Assembly (NCBI GenBank): GCA_037441525.1
Contig: JBBISA010000012.1
Coordinates: 6,572 to 70,571 of the forward strand
From: SKVR01 sp037441525
Lineage (GTDB): Bacteria > Bacteroidota > Bacteroidia > Bacteroidales > UBA7960
DNA: 64,000 nt
Direction of reading: 5' to 3'
Below the pieces are notes generated by a model that saw nothing but the letters and a program-made list of their open reading frames with translations, did no database searches and had not been told where the DNA came from. Below are positions 8,055 through 17,448 of the stretch, one piece after another (position 1 is the stretch's first letter; the number at the start of each line of letters is the position of its first letter). The position numbers were made by a program, and so were the translations under genes.

Positions 8055-9454
8055 GGTAAAGGCTGAACCATAAGGCGATCAAGAACCTGAACCAGTTCAT
8101 CAGAGGGTTTGGGTGCCGGATAACTTATTATTTTGCCGTCCTGGCCTATCAGCATATAAGTTGGAAAAGTCCTTACCTGAAAGGCATCGAGTAATCTGAA
8201 ATCTCTGTTAAAATAAAGGTTTTCCCAAGGCAGATTGGCATTGTTGAGCATGGAATTAAAATCGCGATTATGCCTGTCGGCCGAAACACCAATTACATTA
8301 AATCCATTATTATAGCGCTTCAGCAATTCAGTAATTGCTGAAAAATCAACCTGACAGGTTTCGCACCAGCTGGTCCAGAACACCAGCAGTGTAGGTTTTC
8401 CCGAATAGTTACCCGGGAAATTTATTTCAATTCCCTGTCGGTTGGCAAACTGGAATGAGGGTGCTGGTTCACCGGCCCGAAGATACGTTAACTGGTGCAA
8501 TACATTTTTTGATATAATTCTGTGCTGCGGAAACTTACTGTTTTCGAAAGTAAATCTTAGCATTGATTCAATATTCGCAATGTTAAAATCAGGGTTGCCA
8601 TGCATGGATTGTAAACCCTTGATCATAACCAATTCGCGCAGCACTTCATTCCTAAGGATGGTATCTTTTCCCAGGGAATCCATCAATGCATGATAACTTC
8701 CCAGATTATTTACTGTATGCTGCAAGTCGCGAATGGTAATATTGCGGCTACCGGCGAAGATAAAGGTTTCAAAAACAGTATTGAACAGGTTCATATACTG
8801 CGTATTGTTATACAAAACCGGTTGACCAATAAAATAATCGCGAACCAGTTCATTAAACCTTACCAGATTGGCAGCATGACGGTAGTAACCAATTTTATAG
8901 CGCTTATATTCAGAAAAGTAGCGATTCTGTTCTGCTAAAAACTGTTTATCTACCTTCTCTACGATTGACCTAAAGACCTCTGTGTTGCGATTGGTATAAA
9001 TAGCAGAATATCTTTCAGCAAGCTCCTGATAAAGCTTGTCTTCGAGCATTTCAATGTTATTGTTGAGAGAATGCCCGGCAATTGTGAATTCGAAGAACCA
9101 GGGATTAAGCCAGGGGTTGATACGATCATTTAACCTGTCAAAATTCACTTCATTAAAGGTAAACTGGTAATTTTTGCCAGGTTCGGCGAAAAAGCCCATT
9201 CGTGCATGATCTATCCTGAAAAAGAAATAGCCCGCTTCAAAACGCGAAAACCTGAAACTGAATTTTCCTTCATTATCAATGGTGGATGATGAAATTTCCT
9301 GCTCACGATAGGAAATCAGATCACCGTATTCCATAAGCCTTATTTCACGCCCGCTTGCCCCGGGGAACACTCCGTTTAGAGTAATATCAAAGCTTTGGGC
9401 CCACAGGGAAATTCCAGATAAGACAAAGATGAGTGGCAGAATGAATCGCATCAT
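8024..9454 (-). CDS. exported TlpA/thioredoxin-like disulfide reductase
   Basis: About 476 residues from the ATG at 9454 (MMRFILPLIF), which begins a clean signal peptide ending near WAQS; the frame is open to 9508, but that adds non-signal residues. A long N-terminal domain of about 330 residues (the DUF4369-like beta domain often fused to such proteins) is followed by a TlpA-type thioredoxin domain with the active-site motif WTSWCETCQVDF. It is expected to work in the periplasm reducing disulfides or supporting cytochrome/respiratory maturation. It follows coaD by 100 bp and overlaps the convergent NUDIX gene by 31 bp. Confidence 0.88.
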   Translation of the reverse strand: MMRFILPLIFVLSGISLWAQSFDITLNGVFPGASGREIRLMEYGDLISYREQEISSSTIDNEGKFSFRFSRFEAGYFFFRIDHARMGFFAEPGKNYQFTFNEVNFDRLNDRINPWLNPWFFEFTIAGHSLNNNIEMLEDKLYQELAERYSAIYTNRNTEVFRSIVEKVDKQFLAEQNRYFSEYKRYKIGYYRHAANLVRFNELVRDYFIGQPVLYNNTQYMNLFNTVFETFIFAGSRNITIRDLQHTVNNLGSYHALMDSLGKDTILRNEVLRELVMIKGLQSMHGNPDFNIANIESMLRFTFENSKFPQHRIISKNVLHQLTYLRAGEPAPSFQFANRQGIEINFPGNYSGKPTLLVFWTSWCETCQVDFSAITELLKRYNNGFNVIGVSADRHNRDFNSMLNNANLPWENLYFNRDFRLLDAFQVRTFPTYMLIGQDGKIISYPAPKPSDELVQVLDRLMVQPLPQPQRPGRRR

Positions 9455-9554
9455 TGGAACTAACTTGAACAGATATGTAAAGGGAAAAACAAATACAATG
9501 GGAGGCACATTTCAATTTTCGGGCCAATAAACCATTATTCTATTGGTTAGGTAA

Positions 9555-10025
9555 CTAAAAAGCCATAGTTCGAGAAACAGCTTCAGGCACAAACTGAGAG
9601 ATATCGCCCCGATTGCGGATTATATCTCGTACAATTGATGATGTAAGAGCAGTATGCTCGGGGGTGGTAAGCAAGAAAACAGTTTCAATGCCCGGATGCA
9701 TTTGTTTATTCATCTGGCCAATGCTTCTCTCAAACTCAAAATCGGCTGAAGTGCGCAATCCTCTTAGTATATAGCCAGCATTGACCTTACGGCAAAAATC
9801 GACAGTTAAACCGGTGTAGGTAGTAATTTCAATACTCGTAATGCCATCAAAAACTTGTTTGAGCCACTCAACCCTTTGGTCAACGCTGAAAAAACCTGTC
9901 TTTTCAGCGTTAACCCCCACCGCAATAATAATACGGTCGAAAAGGGGCACTGCCCTTAACACAATTGATTCGTGCCCCTTGGTAATGGGGTCGAAGGAGC
10001 CGGGGAATATTGCTATTTTATCCAT
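9555..10025 (-). CDS. coaD: phosphopantetheine adenylyltransferase
   Basis: Penultimate step of coenzyme A synthesis. From the ATG at 10025 the protein is 156 residues, the normal length, and opens with IAIFPGSFDPITKGH, which contains the nucleotidyltransferase T/HxGH site. RGLRTSADFEFE and TALTSSIVRD are further family landmarks. The open frame extends 11 codons further upstream, but those residues are foreign to the family. The rsmD stop lies 48 bp upstream. Confidence 0.95.
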   Translation of the reverse strand: MDKIAIFPGSFDPITKGHESIVLRAVPLFDRIIIAVGVNAEKTGFFSVDQRVEWLKQVFDGITSIEITTYTGLTVDFCRKVNAGYILRGLRTSADFEFERSIGQMNKQMHPGIETVFLLTTPEHTALTSSIVRDIIRNRGDISQFVPEAVSRTMAF

Positions 10026-10073
10026 ATCATAATGGTTTTTGGTACTAAACTTACCCATGCTTAAGTTTCAAAA

Positions 10074-10616
10074 CTACTCGTTTTCGTATCTGAAAAATGA
10101 AAAATGAACCTTACCATATCTGCGGGTTTCAAAAAACCAGGGCAGGGACGAAAGTTTTTTCCCTTCACCATGCTCCACTACCAGCCAGCCGCCGGGATTT
10201 ACTAACCCATTTTCGAGCACTGAAGCAGGTATTTCATTTAAATCGCTGTAGTCATAAGGAGGGTCGGCAAATACAATATCAAATCTTACTTTGCAGAAAC
10301 CGATAAATTGAAGAGCATCGGCCCTTACCGGTCTCAAATTTGACATTTGCAAATCTTGGGCAGTTTTTTTTATAAACTGAACACAATGGTTGTTTATATC
10401 AACGGCAACAATTTCCTTTGCCCCTCTTGATGCAAATTCGTAGGAAATATTTCCGGTTCCTGCAAAAAGATCTAAAATTGAAAGTCCTTCAAAATCAAAA
10501 TGATTGTTGATAATATTAAACAATGCTTCTTTGGCCATATCGGTGGTTGGCCTTACCGGCAACTTTGAAGGGGCAATAATTTGCCGACGCTGATTCTTCC
10601 CTCCTATTATCCGCAT
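10074..10616 (-). CDS. rsmD: 16S rRNA (guanine(966)-N2)-methyltransferase
   Basis: Modifies G966 of 16S rRNA using S-adenosylmethionine. The 180-residue protein has the N-terminal MRIIGGKNQRR, the SAM-binding loop DLFAGTGNISYEFASRGA and the catalytic DPPYDY. Its start overlaps the end of the DUF3822 gene by 10 bp. The order DUF3822-rsmD-coaD is one I recognise from other Bacteroidetes. Confidence 0.95.
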   Translation of the reverse strand: MRIIGGKNQRRQIIAPSKLPVRPTTDMAKEALFNIINNHFDFEGLSILDLFAGTGNISYEFASRGAKEIVAVDINNHCVQFIKKTAQDLQMSNLRPVRADALQFIGFCKVRFDIVFADPPYDYSDLNEIPASVLENGLVNPGGWLVVEHGEGKKLSSLPWFFETRRYGKVHFSFFRYENE

Positions 10617-11476
10617 GAGTTCAGGTTTAATAGGTTAAAGTAATAATGATGGGGAATATTGTCAAAACCGTCACAGTACTTATATAGTTCGCTGCGGGGT
10701 CCAAAAAAAACAGATTTAACGTATAGCCTGATTTTTTTGTAAAATTCTGATGAAATATTTACTTCCCCAACTATCATCGTATCAAGCTTTTCAGCATCAA
10801 GTCCAAGGTTTTCGAGTACAAAAAAGAGATAATAGAAAAAGTCGTCCCAGGTTTGATAATTGAAGGAATTGTAGAACTTAAATACACCTTCTTCAAAAAC
10901 AAGAATTTCAAAATGGTCGGGTTTTATGTGTAATACAAGATTGGCTTGCACACCTCCATACCTCAGCAAGTATAGAACATTTTCAATAAGACACGATGCA
11001 TGGTGTCTTATTCGACTACCCGGGAAAAGAAAGTTGATTTTCCGGAGTAATGCCAGCGGAAAGGGGTAAACAGCGAATGCCTGAAGGTTATTAAGCTTGT
11101 CGACCTTAACTTCTACATCGGTTTCAGGATACATATTAAAATCAACAAACTGATTTTTACCGGTAAACGTAAAAAGATTGGCCGGCACCAGTGTTACCTT
11201 AGGGCTTGCATAAGATACGGTTATGCGTTGATAGAAGGAACTGAGGAACCGACGGTTGTGGGCAAAACTCTCGAGCAAATTTCCAATTAACCGGGCATCT
11301 TTAATGGGTTCCATGGAGAATGATTCCAGGAGAGTGTATTTAAATCTGTCGGTATCAAGTATACAATAAGAAAATCCACCGGGCGAAAGCTCGATGGATA
11401 AGAAGTTCTTTCCGGATTGGCTTAACACATTGCCCGGATCCTGAATACTATATAGTTCCTGAACGGGATAATGCAT
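10607..11476 (-). CDS. DUF3822 family protein, possibly actin/PilM-like fold
   Basis: A 289-residue soluble protein of the DUF3822 family. It opens with FLSIELSPGGFSYCILD, then after about 170 residues has LVLHIKPDHFEILVFEEG followed by a long helix (WDDFFYYLFFVLENLGLDAEK) and DTMIVGEV. This strand-loop-strand layout, repeated in two halves, resembles the ASKHA fold of PilM/GspL cytoplasmic proteins, but the phosphate loops are poorly conserved. That structural reading is my inference. It follows the pilin-like gene by 19 bp and overlaps rsmD. Confidence 0.8.
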   Translation of the reverse strand: MHYPVQELYSIQDPGNVLSQSGKNFLSIELSPGGFSYCILDTDRFKYTLLESFSMEPIKDARLIGNLLESFAHNRRFLSSFYQRITVSYASPKVTLVPANLFTFTGKNQFVDFNMYPETDVEVKVDKLNNLQAFAVYPFPLALLRKINFLFPGSRIRHHASCLIENVLYLLRYGGVQANLVLHIKPDHFEILVFEEGVFKFYNSFNYQTWDDFFYYLFFVLENLGLDAEKLDTMIVGEVNISSEFYKKIRLYVKSVFFGPRSELYKYCDGFDNIPHHYYFNLLNLNSCG

Positions 11477-11495
11477 TATATAATATGGAGATTAA

Positions 11496-12089
11496 TTACT
11501 CCCAGTTACCGTCGGTTGAAGCTTCAACCATAGAACCAACGCGTAAACCAGCCTCAATATCGCGGGTATAATATACACGCCATCTATAAATGTCTTTCAT
11601 ATAATCGAGGGGTGAAGCAACGGCTTCGAAAACGGGAATCTTGGACAACTGGCGTTCAATGATACCGGCGCTCAACTCAAAACGTTTTCCAACAGTAAAG
11701 GGCACATAAGGAAGAGAATCAAGGGGATACCGGGTTCTGCGCAATAAACTGTCTGCAGCTCTTATCCAGACGGTATCACGCTGAACAATACCAAGTTTAA
11801 CTGCCTGAGCTTCAGTAAGAGAATCTGGCACAGTACCAAATGCTCTGGTTACAGCGAGTGAATCGCTTTTAACAAATGTTACCAAAGAATCAAGATCGCT
11901 GTTGAACCTTCCATAGCGCGCACGATGCGCAATCTGTACCTGTCTGATATCTTTTAACCTTTGAATAATCATACCTTCCCGGCGAGAAACTTCCTGATTG
12001 AAGCGTACGGGCTCCATAATACTCTCATAAATTAGGTAACCTAAACCCACGATGGCAAGGGCGAGTACGATTTGAATGACAGTTTTCAT
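11496..12089 (-). CDS. single-pass, pilin-like envelope protein of unknown function
   Basis: A 197-residue protein with one N-terminal membrane helix (residues 5-22), immediately followed by a charged amphipathic helix (MIIQRLKDIRQVQIAHRARY) and GRFNSDLDSLVTFV. That is the shape of a pseudopilin N-terminus (helix, then 'y...GrF...l..L'), though no prepilin peptidase site (G|FxxxE) is visible. The remaining part looks periplasmic. It is the first gene of the run leading to DUF3822, rsmD, coaD and the TlpA protein. Function not recognised. Confidence 0.75.
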   Translation of the reverse strand: MKTVIQIVLALAIVGLGYLIYESIMEPVRFNQEVSRREGMIIQRLKDIRQVQIAHRARYGRFNSDLDSLVTFVKSDSLAVTRAFGTVPDSLTEAQAVKLGIVQRDTVWIRAADSLLRRTRYPLDSLPYVPFTVGKRFELSAGIIERQLSKIPVFEAVASPLDYMKDIYRWRVYYTRDIEAGLRVGSMVEASTDGNWE

Positions 12090-12301
12090 AAGTGTTTTAT
12101 TCGTTAATGTTTGTTGTTCAATCCTTGATTGATTTGTTCTTATGGTAAATAATGAATAAGTTAGATGTTCAATTACAAAAATTCGGAATTAAAAACAGAA
12201 GGAAATGTATTGCTGTTTTTGGAAGTGCAAATATTCAATTTTTTTTTGAAACCCGCTAATAAATTCTTAAAAAACATTTATGTTCAGATATCCTGGTCTT
12301 T

Positions 12302-15076
12302 CTATTGAAATGCTCTGTCGAGGTGATGGGTACGACGTTCATATTTCAAATCCTGCAATACACTTGCTTTAACCCTCAGGGTCATGTTGTAACTTTGCCT
12401 GAAACCAAATGGAATCCAATTAATCACAAGTTCCCAGCAATGAAGGTCTCTGTATATATCGAATGACGTATAGGTAAACTCTTTCTGTTCAAAATTATAG
12501 CCGCTGCTAAAACCGAATCGCCAGTTTGGCGTAAGGTTGAAATCTCCCTGGAAAGTAAGACTTTGTGTGATTCTGGAGTCTTTGCGCATATTGGGGGGTA
12601 AAAAGTTAGTGCCATAGTCCAACGAATAGGAAAAACGCAACGACCATGGGATGGAATAATCAATTTGTCCGGGTGGGCGGCCTGAAGGGGTTGCTGGTTG
12701 CTCAGGCTGCAAGGTTTCATCAGGGTTCATCTGCTGAAACCCTGGCATAGGCTCCTGTCTTTGGGGGCCCTTAAGTGCCTGCTTACTGCTAAGATTGTAA
12801 TTAAAGTTTAGGCTCCACGAGCTGTTTCTTAGTTTTAATACCTGTTTGCCGGTTTGCCAAAGGAATGTATTGATAGGTCTTCCAAGTGTATCGGTTGCGT
12901 ATGGTGTCCATGAGCCACCATAGGTAATGTCGAATTGTCCGAAAAGGCGTGTTCTGCCACCAACCCTTAAATCGCTGAGGTTTAAAGAATCTCGTGCAAA
13001 ATCGTAACTCGATGAAACGGATAGATTATCGATAAGGGCAATTTTTCTTTCACCTTTAATGGTGTCCTTCCTGCTTTTTACTTTCATTTCCAGGTTATTG
13101 GACATGGAGAAGTTGAGAGCTCCTGAACGACCTGGCGAGGGTGGCCGGTAAAGACCAATATCAAAATGAGAGTACCGATCGGGCAGGGGTTTGTTTGGGT
13201 CCTGGTAAGTGCTGTAAATACCCCAAAAGGGATCGGCAAAATCAGGCCGAAAAGAAAATCCAATGTTGGGAGAAACAACATGCCTTAATGCCATTACCGG
13301 CCCCTTTTTAAACTGAACCAAACCATAAAACCTTGTATTAACGCTACTGCTGTAGCTAAAATCGCGGGTAGCCCAGAAACCTCGGAGAGTATCAATTTCA
13401 ACTCTACCCTTAATTTTTCCATCATTATTGCCTAAATCATTGGGATCGACGGGGTCAGCTACCCAGTCCTTCTGAAGTTTCTGAAAAAACCATTTTTCGC
13501 TATAACTCATAGAATTGCTTAAGGTAAAATGCTTTAGCACTTTGAAGCTATGACTTATGGGTACAGAATGTTGAACACCGTTTTTCATATCAGCAAACAT
13601 TTTGGGAGTAAACAATTCTTCCTCTTTGATTCTGATTTGGTTACTTGCAGTGGAGTTCAGGCTCATGGTTATTTCTTCGTACCATCTTATTTTTCCGATA
13701 GGCTGCCTTCGGCGCAACGGGTAGAAGCGTGCCACACTGAATGTGACATCGGGCAGACTCATATCAACCGCCTTTGTGATTGTATTCTGGCTATGTCTTG
13801 CGTTTACAGATATGTTGTAACGGCTGGCCCAGGAAGCAGAATAACTGATACTTGATGAGAAGGTATTGGAAAGATAATCCTGGCTTGTGGTGGGGTTAAA
13901 ACGGTTGTATTGACTGCTTCCGGCATTAACATTGGCCCTGAAAACACTGTTTGGCCTGGCATTGGGGTCCTGGCTGTGGTTCCACATTACCCTAAAGTCG
14001 CGACTGCGTTCATACCCGGGCAGATTCCTTTCACCCAGTATATTAATGGCGTAGCTTAGATTGATGCTACCGGCGTATTTATATCTTACTTTATAAGTGG
14101 ACCCAACCCTGGCCGCCCAGCTTCCTCTCGAGTAAACATCGCCCCTTAGGGACAAATCCATATAATCGTTGATACCCATGTAGAAACCACCATTTTCGAG
14201 ATAAAACCCACGGTTTTCAGTTTCGCCGTAGGTAGGCATTAGGATGCCGTTGGCCTGGGTGCGGGTGCTGGGAAAATAACCAAACGGTAATATGAGTGGT
14301 GTCTTTACTCCGGCAATAGAAAGCCTTGGTGGCCCTGTAATAATCTTGTTACCAGGAATAAGTTTGGCTCTTCCAAAAGATATGTAGAAATGCGGATTGG
14401 GATCATCGCAGGTTGTATACTTTCCTGATTGTACATGAATAACCCTGTTTTCCATCATCTTAACAATGTCGCCATGTAAAAAGCCATCAGCCTCTTCAGT
14501 AATTACGCCAGTGGTACGCCCCTTTTTAGTTTCAAAATTATAACGTAGTTCCTTTGATTCAAAGTTCTGTTCTCCTTGCTTAAAAACAGGGAATCCGGCC
14601 AGCTGCCCTGTTGAATCTGGTGCGCCGGAGGCAAGCAATTCTCTTTTTCTGAAATCGATATTGATGTATGCTGCCGTAAGATGAATATCGCCATACTTCA
14701 TATCAGCATTGCCATAAAGATGTACCATCTGTTTTGTGATATCGAAGCGAATAGAGTCCTTTGCTGAATATTCAACCTTTTGGTCGAGTATATTGCCCGA
14801 ACCCGATTGTCTTGGCCGGGTATCAAGGGGGATATCATTGTTTCCCTCCGGAATGCTGTCGTAAAGGATATCGGGTGGGATTGGATGAAGCGTATCTAAA
14901 ACTGTCGGGAGAAAATCTGGCGTGATTTGTGCAGCCTGCCGCACCGGGATTAAGGTATGGGCGGGTAACTGATGCATAATAATTGATATGCCGCCAGCCT
15001 GAACCCCATGGCCTAAACCCACGAAAAAACCGGAAACAAGGATTACAAAAATCTTAAACAGTACGTTTGTACTCAA
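12302..15076 (-). CDS. lptD: LPS-assembly outer membrane protein, LptD-like
   Basis: Inserts lipopolysaccharide into the outer leaflet. The 924-residue protein has a signal-like N-terminus, an OstA/LptA-like beta-jellyroll region (MKYGDIHLTAAYINIDF..., then GVITEEADGFLHGDIVKMME), and a long barrel region rich in alternating aromatic strands, as in Bacteroidetes 'putative LPS assembly protein LptD'. The start codon is TTG at 15074-15076; an in-frame TAA lies three codons upstream, so no ATG start is available before residue 34. It is divergent from the amidase gene, and the amidase promoter overlaps its start region. Confidence 0.88.
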   Translation of the reverse strand: MSTNVLFKIFVILVSGFFVGLGHGVQAGGISIIMHQLPAHTLIPVRQAAQITPDFLPTVLDTLHPIPPDILYDSIPEGNNDIPLDTRPRQSGSGNILDQKVEYSAKDSIRFDITKQMVHLYGNADMKYGDIHLTAAYINIDFRKRELLASGAPDSTGQLAGFPVFKQGEQNFESKELRYNFETKKGRTTGVITEEADGFLHGDIVKMMENRVIHVQSGKYTTCDDPNPHFYISFGRAKLIPGNKIITGPPRLSIAGVKTPLILPFGYFPSTRTQANGILMPTYGETENRGFYLENGGFYMGINDYMDLSLRGDVYSRGSWAARVGSTYKVRYKYAGSINLSYAINILGERNLPGYERSRDFRVMWNHSQDPNARPNSVFRANVNAGSSQYNRFNPTTSQDYLSNTFSSSISYSASWASRYNISVNARHSQNTITKAVDMSLPDVTFSVARFYPLRRRQPIGKIRWYEEITMSLNSTASNQIRIKEEELFTPKMFADMKNGVQHSVPISHSFKVLKHFTLSNSMSYSEKWFFQKLQKDWVADPVDPNDLGNNDGKIKGRVEIDTLRGFWATRDFSYSSSVNTRFYGLVQFKKGPVMALRHVVSPNIGFSFRPDFADPFWGIYSTYQDPNKPLPDRYSHFDIGLYRPPSPGRSGALNFSMSNNLEMKVKSRKDTIKGERKIALIDNLSVSSSYDFARDSLNLSDLRVGGRTRLFGQFDITYGGSWTPYATDTLGRPINTFLWQTGKQVLKLRNSSWSLNFNYNLSSKQALKGPQRQEPMPGFQQMNPDETLQPEQPATPSGRPPGQIDYSIPWSLRFSYSLDYGTNFLPPNMRKDSRITQSLTFQGDFNLTPNWRFGFSSGYNFEQKEFTYTSFDIYRDLHCWELVINWIPFGFRQSYNMTLRVKASVLQDLKYERRTHHLDRAFQ

Positions 15077-15097
15077 TTCTTTTTAATGTTATTTTTG
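15066..15097 (+). promoter_or_regulatory. promoter of the amidase-MCE-DacB run
   Basis: TTTG at 15066-15069 and TATTTTTG at 15090-15097 are separated by 20 bp, an exact match to the Bacteroidetes sigma-A pattern (TTTG, 19-21 bp, TAnnTTTG). Transcription should begin near 15104. This places the ATG at 15086 upstream of the transcript and argues for the GTG start at 15188. Confidence 0.65.
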
Positions 15098-15187
15098 CAC
15101 AATATTAAAGGCTGGCAATTGCTGAATCAACAAGCTACACGCTTTATTTTTCAAGCGCAAAACTATAAAAAAACGATCAATTTACCT

Positions 15188-16402
15188 GTGAAACGAAAGA
15201 TTATAATTTTTGGTATATTCTCCCTTCTTTTACTGAGTTTTTCAACAGTTAAAGCAGATCGTCAGGGTTTTGTCAGAAAAGTGGTAATAGACCCCGGCCA
15301 TGGCGGACGCGACCCTGGTGCCATTGGAGCCCTGGCAAAAGAAAAAGATATTGTGCTGGCCGTAGCACTAAAACTTGGCAACTATATCAAAGAGAATTTT
15401 AATGATGTTGAAGTAATTTATACCCGCACAACCGACGAGTTTATTGAGCTTCATCGCAGAGCACAATTAGCTAATCAGAATAAAGCCGACCTTTTTATTT
15501 CTATTCATTGCAATGCCAGCCGTTCGCGTCAGGCCTTTGGTTCCGAAACGTTTGTAATGGGTTTACACCGAAGCCTCGAAAACCTTGAAGTGGCCAAAAA
15601 GGAAAATGCCTCTATCCTTTACGAGAGTGATTACCTTCAAACTTATGATGGTTATGATCCCAACTCGCCTGAATCGAATATCATATTCAGTATGTTTCAG
15701 AATATATACCTCGATCAGAGCCTGCACATGGCTACATTTGTGCAAGATCAGTTTCGCGAAAGAGCCGGACGGCATGACAGAGGGGTTAAACAGGCTGGTT
15801 TTCTTGTGCTTTACAACATTACCATGCCCGGAATTCTGGTCGAAGCAGGTTTCCTGAGCAATGCCCAGGAAGAAAAATACCTTATCTCTGAAACGGGTCA
15901 GTCGCATATTGCATCGGCCATTTTCAGAGCTTTCAGAGATTACAAACAACATCATGATAATATAGCAGCACAGGCAAATGGAAGACCCAACACTCAGGTA
16001 AGCAGTCCGGTTGCATCGACAGCACAAAACAATACCAGACCCAGTAGCCCAGAACAAACCATTGTGAATAATAACACTCCCGCTAACAACCCTGCTCAAC
16101 AGGCAAATCGGCCTATTGCTCCCAATATTAATTTCAGGGTTCAATTTGCAACCACCACAGTTGAAAAACCGCTTGATTCGCCCGATTTTAGGGGATTACA
16201 GGGCATTACATACTATTTTCATGAAGGGTTATACAAATATACCCTTGGAAACGAAAGCACACTCGAAGATGCTGTTAGAATTCAAAAAAGATTGCATGAA
16301 ATAGGCTTCAAAGACGCATTTGTGGTTGCTTTTAAAAACAATGAAAGAATTCCGCCTGCCGAGGCAGTAAGGCTACTAAACCAGAGAGCACAAACTCCCT
16401 GA
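15188..16402 (+). CDS. N-acetylmuramoyl-L-alanine amidase (AmiC type)
   Basis: Cuts the peptide from the glycan of peptidoglycan in the periplasm. The Amidase_3 zinc site is visible: VVIDPGHGGRDPGAIG, a middle Glu region, SIHCNAS, and GILVEAGFLSN near the domain end. A Gln/Asn/Pro-rich linker of about 60 residues follows, then a C-terminal segment (NFRVQFATT...) resembling a SPOR-type glycan-binding domain. I chose GTG at 15188 because it starts a clean signal peptide (VKRKIIIFGIFSLLLL...) and lies downstream of the promoter. The ATG at 15086 gives the same frame with 34 extra, non-signal residues. Confidence 0.9.
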   Translation: MKRKIIIFGIFSLLLLSFSTVKADRQGFVRKVVIDPGHGGRDPGAIGALAKEKDIVLAVALKLGNYIKENFNDVEVIYTRTTDEFIELHRRAQLANQNKADLFISIHCNASRSRQAFGSETFVMGLHRSLENLEVAKKENASILYESDYLQTYDGYDPNSPESNIIFSMFQNIYLDQSLHMATFVQDQFRERAGRHDRGVKQAGFLVLYNITMPGILVEAGFLSNAQEEKYLISETGQSHIASAIFRAFRDYKQHHDNIAAQANGRPNTQVSSPVASTAQNNTRPSSPEQTIVNNNTPANNPAQQANRPIAPNINFRVQFATTTVEKPLDSPDFRGLQGITYYFHEGLYKYTLGNESTLEDAVRIQKRLHEIGFKDAFVVAFKNNERIPPAEAVRLLNQRAQTP

Positions 16403-16483
16403 AATATTGAGCCTTTTTTTAGCTTTTATACTTCATTAGATAACTTTACACTATTAATTTCAATCACCTAAAACCAACGAGTT

Positions 16484-17437
16484 TTGAAAATTGCAAGAGA
16501 ATTAAAAATAGGAGTGCTGGCAGTTGCCACACTGCTTTTGTTTATATGGGGAGTTAACTATCTAAAAGGCACCGACTTATTTACCAAGCAAATAACATAT
16601 TTTGCTGTTTACGACGAAATTACAGGTTTGATTGAATCGAATCCTGTAACCATGAATGGCGTAACCCTGGGTCAGGTAAAGCAAATTAGTTTTCATCCAG
16701 ATGGAAGTGGAAGGATTTTGGTTGAATCTATTATTCTTAGAAGTGTTCCCATTCCTGTTAATTCTGTTTCGGTACTCACAAGCCCTACCCTTACCGGCTC
16801 CAGGCACATTAAAATTAACAGGGGCGATGCCACAAGCTTTATTCAAAATGGAGATACACTGAATTCTGCGATGGAACCCGGTTTGCAGGACCAGGCATTG
16901 CGACTTGTTGAACCCATTAAGGATGGAGCTGACAATCTGTTTAATGAAATTGACTCCTTACTGCAAATTGTTAAAGCCATTTTTAATCATCAAACACAAA
17001 AAAACATTACCAATACCCTGCAGAATATTGACCTGACCCTGGCCAGCCTAAAAAACACCGCAGGCACTCTTGATAAAACCATTCAGATCGAAACGCCAAG
17101 GATTTCGGCCATAATGGCAAATGCCGAATCCATTACCCTAAACCTGAAAAACAACAACGAAACCCTTACTAACATCCTGGCAAATGTTTCGATGATCAGC
17201 GATAGCATTGCTGCTGCAAACCTTACCCAAACTCTTGCCAATGCCGAAAAAAGCATCGAAAACCTGAATCTGACCATCGAAAAAATAAACAACGGCGAAG
17301 GAACCGTGGGAATGCTTATGAATGATGAAGAACTGTATAACAACCTGGCAGCTTCATCAAAACAGTTGGAACTATTATTGCAGGATATAAGGGAGAATCC
17401 CGCCAAGTATCTTCGCATCTCGGTATTCGGCCGATAA
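16484..17437 (+). CDS. MlaD/MCE-domain lipid-transport protein
   Basis: The 317-residue protein has an N-terminal membrane anchor (about 8-25), an MCE domain (YFAVYDEITGLIESNPVTMN, GVTLGQVKQI, LTGSRHIKI), and a C-terminal half of long helices with repeated Asn/Leu/Ile pattern. It should act as the periplasmic substrate-binding part of an Mla-type phospholipid transporter. The ATPase and permease genes are not adjacent here. The start codon is TTG at 16484-16486; it begins KIARELKIG, the usual N-terminus of this family. dacB starts 11 bp after its stop. Confidence 0.9.
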   Translation: MKIARELKIGVLAVATLLLFIWGVNYLKGTDLFTKQITYFAVYDEITGLIESNPVTMNGVTLGQVKQISFHPDGSGRILVESIILRSVPIPVNSVSVLTSPTLTGSRHIKINRGDATSFIQNGDTLNSAMEPGLQDQALRLVEPIKDGADNLFNEIDSLLQIVKAIFNHQTQKNITNTLQNIDLTLASLKNTAGTLDKTIQIETPRISAIMANAESITLNLKNNNETLTNILANVSMISDSIAAANLTQTLANAEKSIENLNLTIEKINNGEGTVGMLMNDEELYNNLAASSKQLELLLQDIRENPAKYLRISVFGR

Positions 17438-17448
17438 ATTTCAATTTT

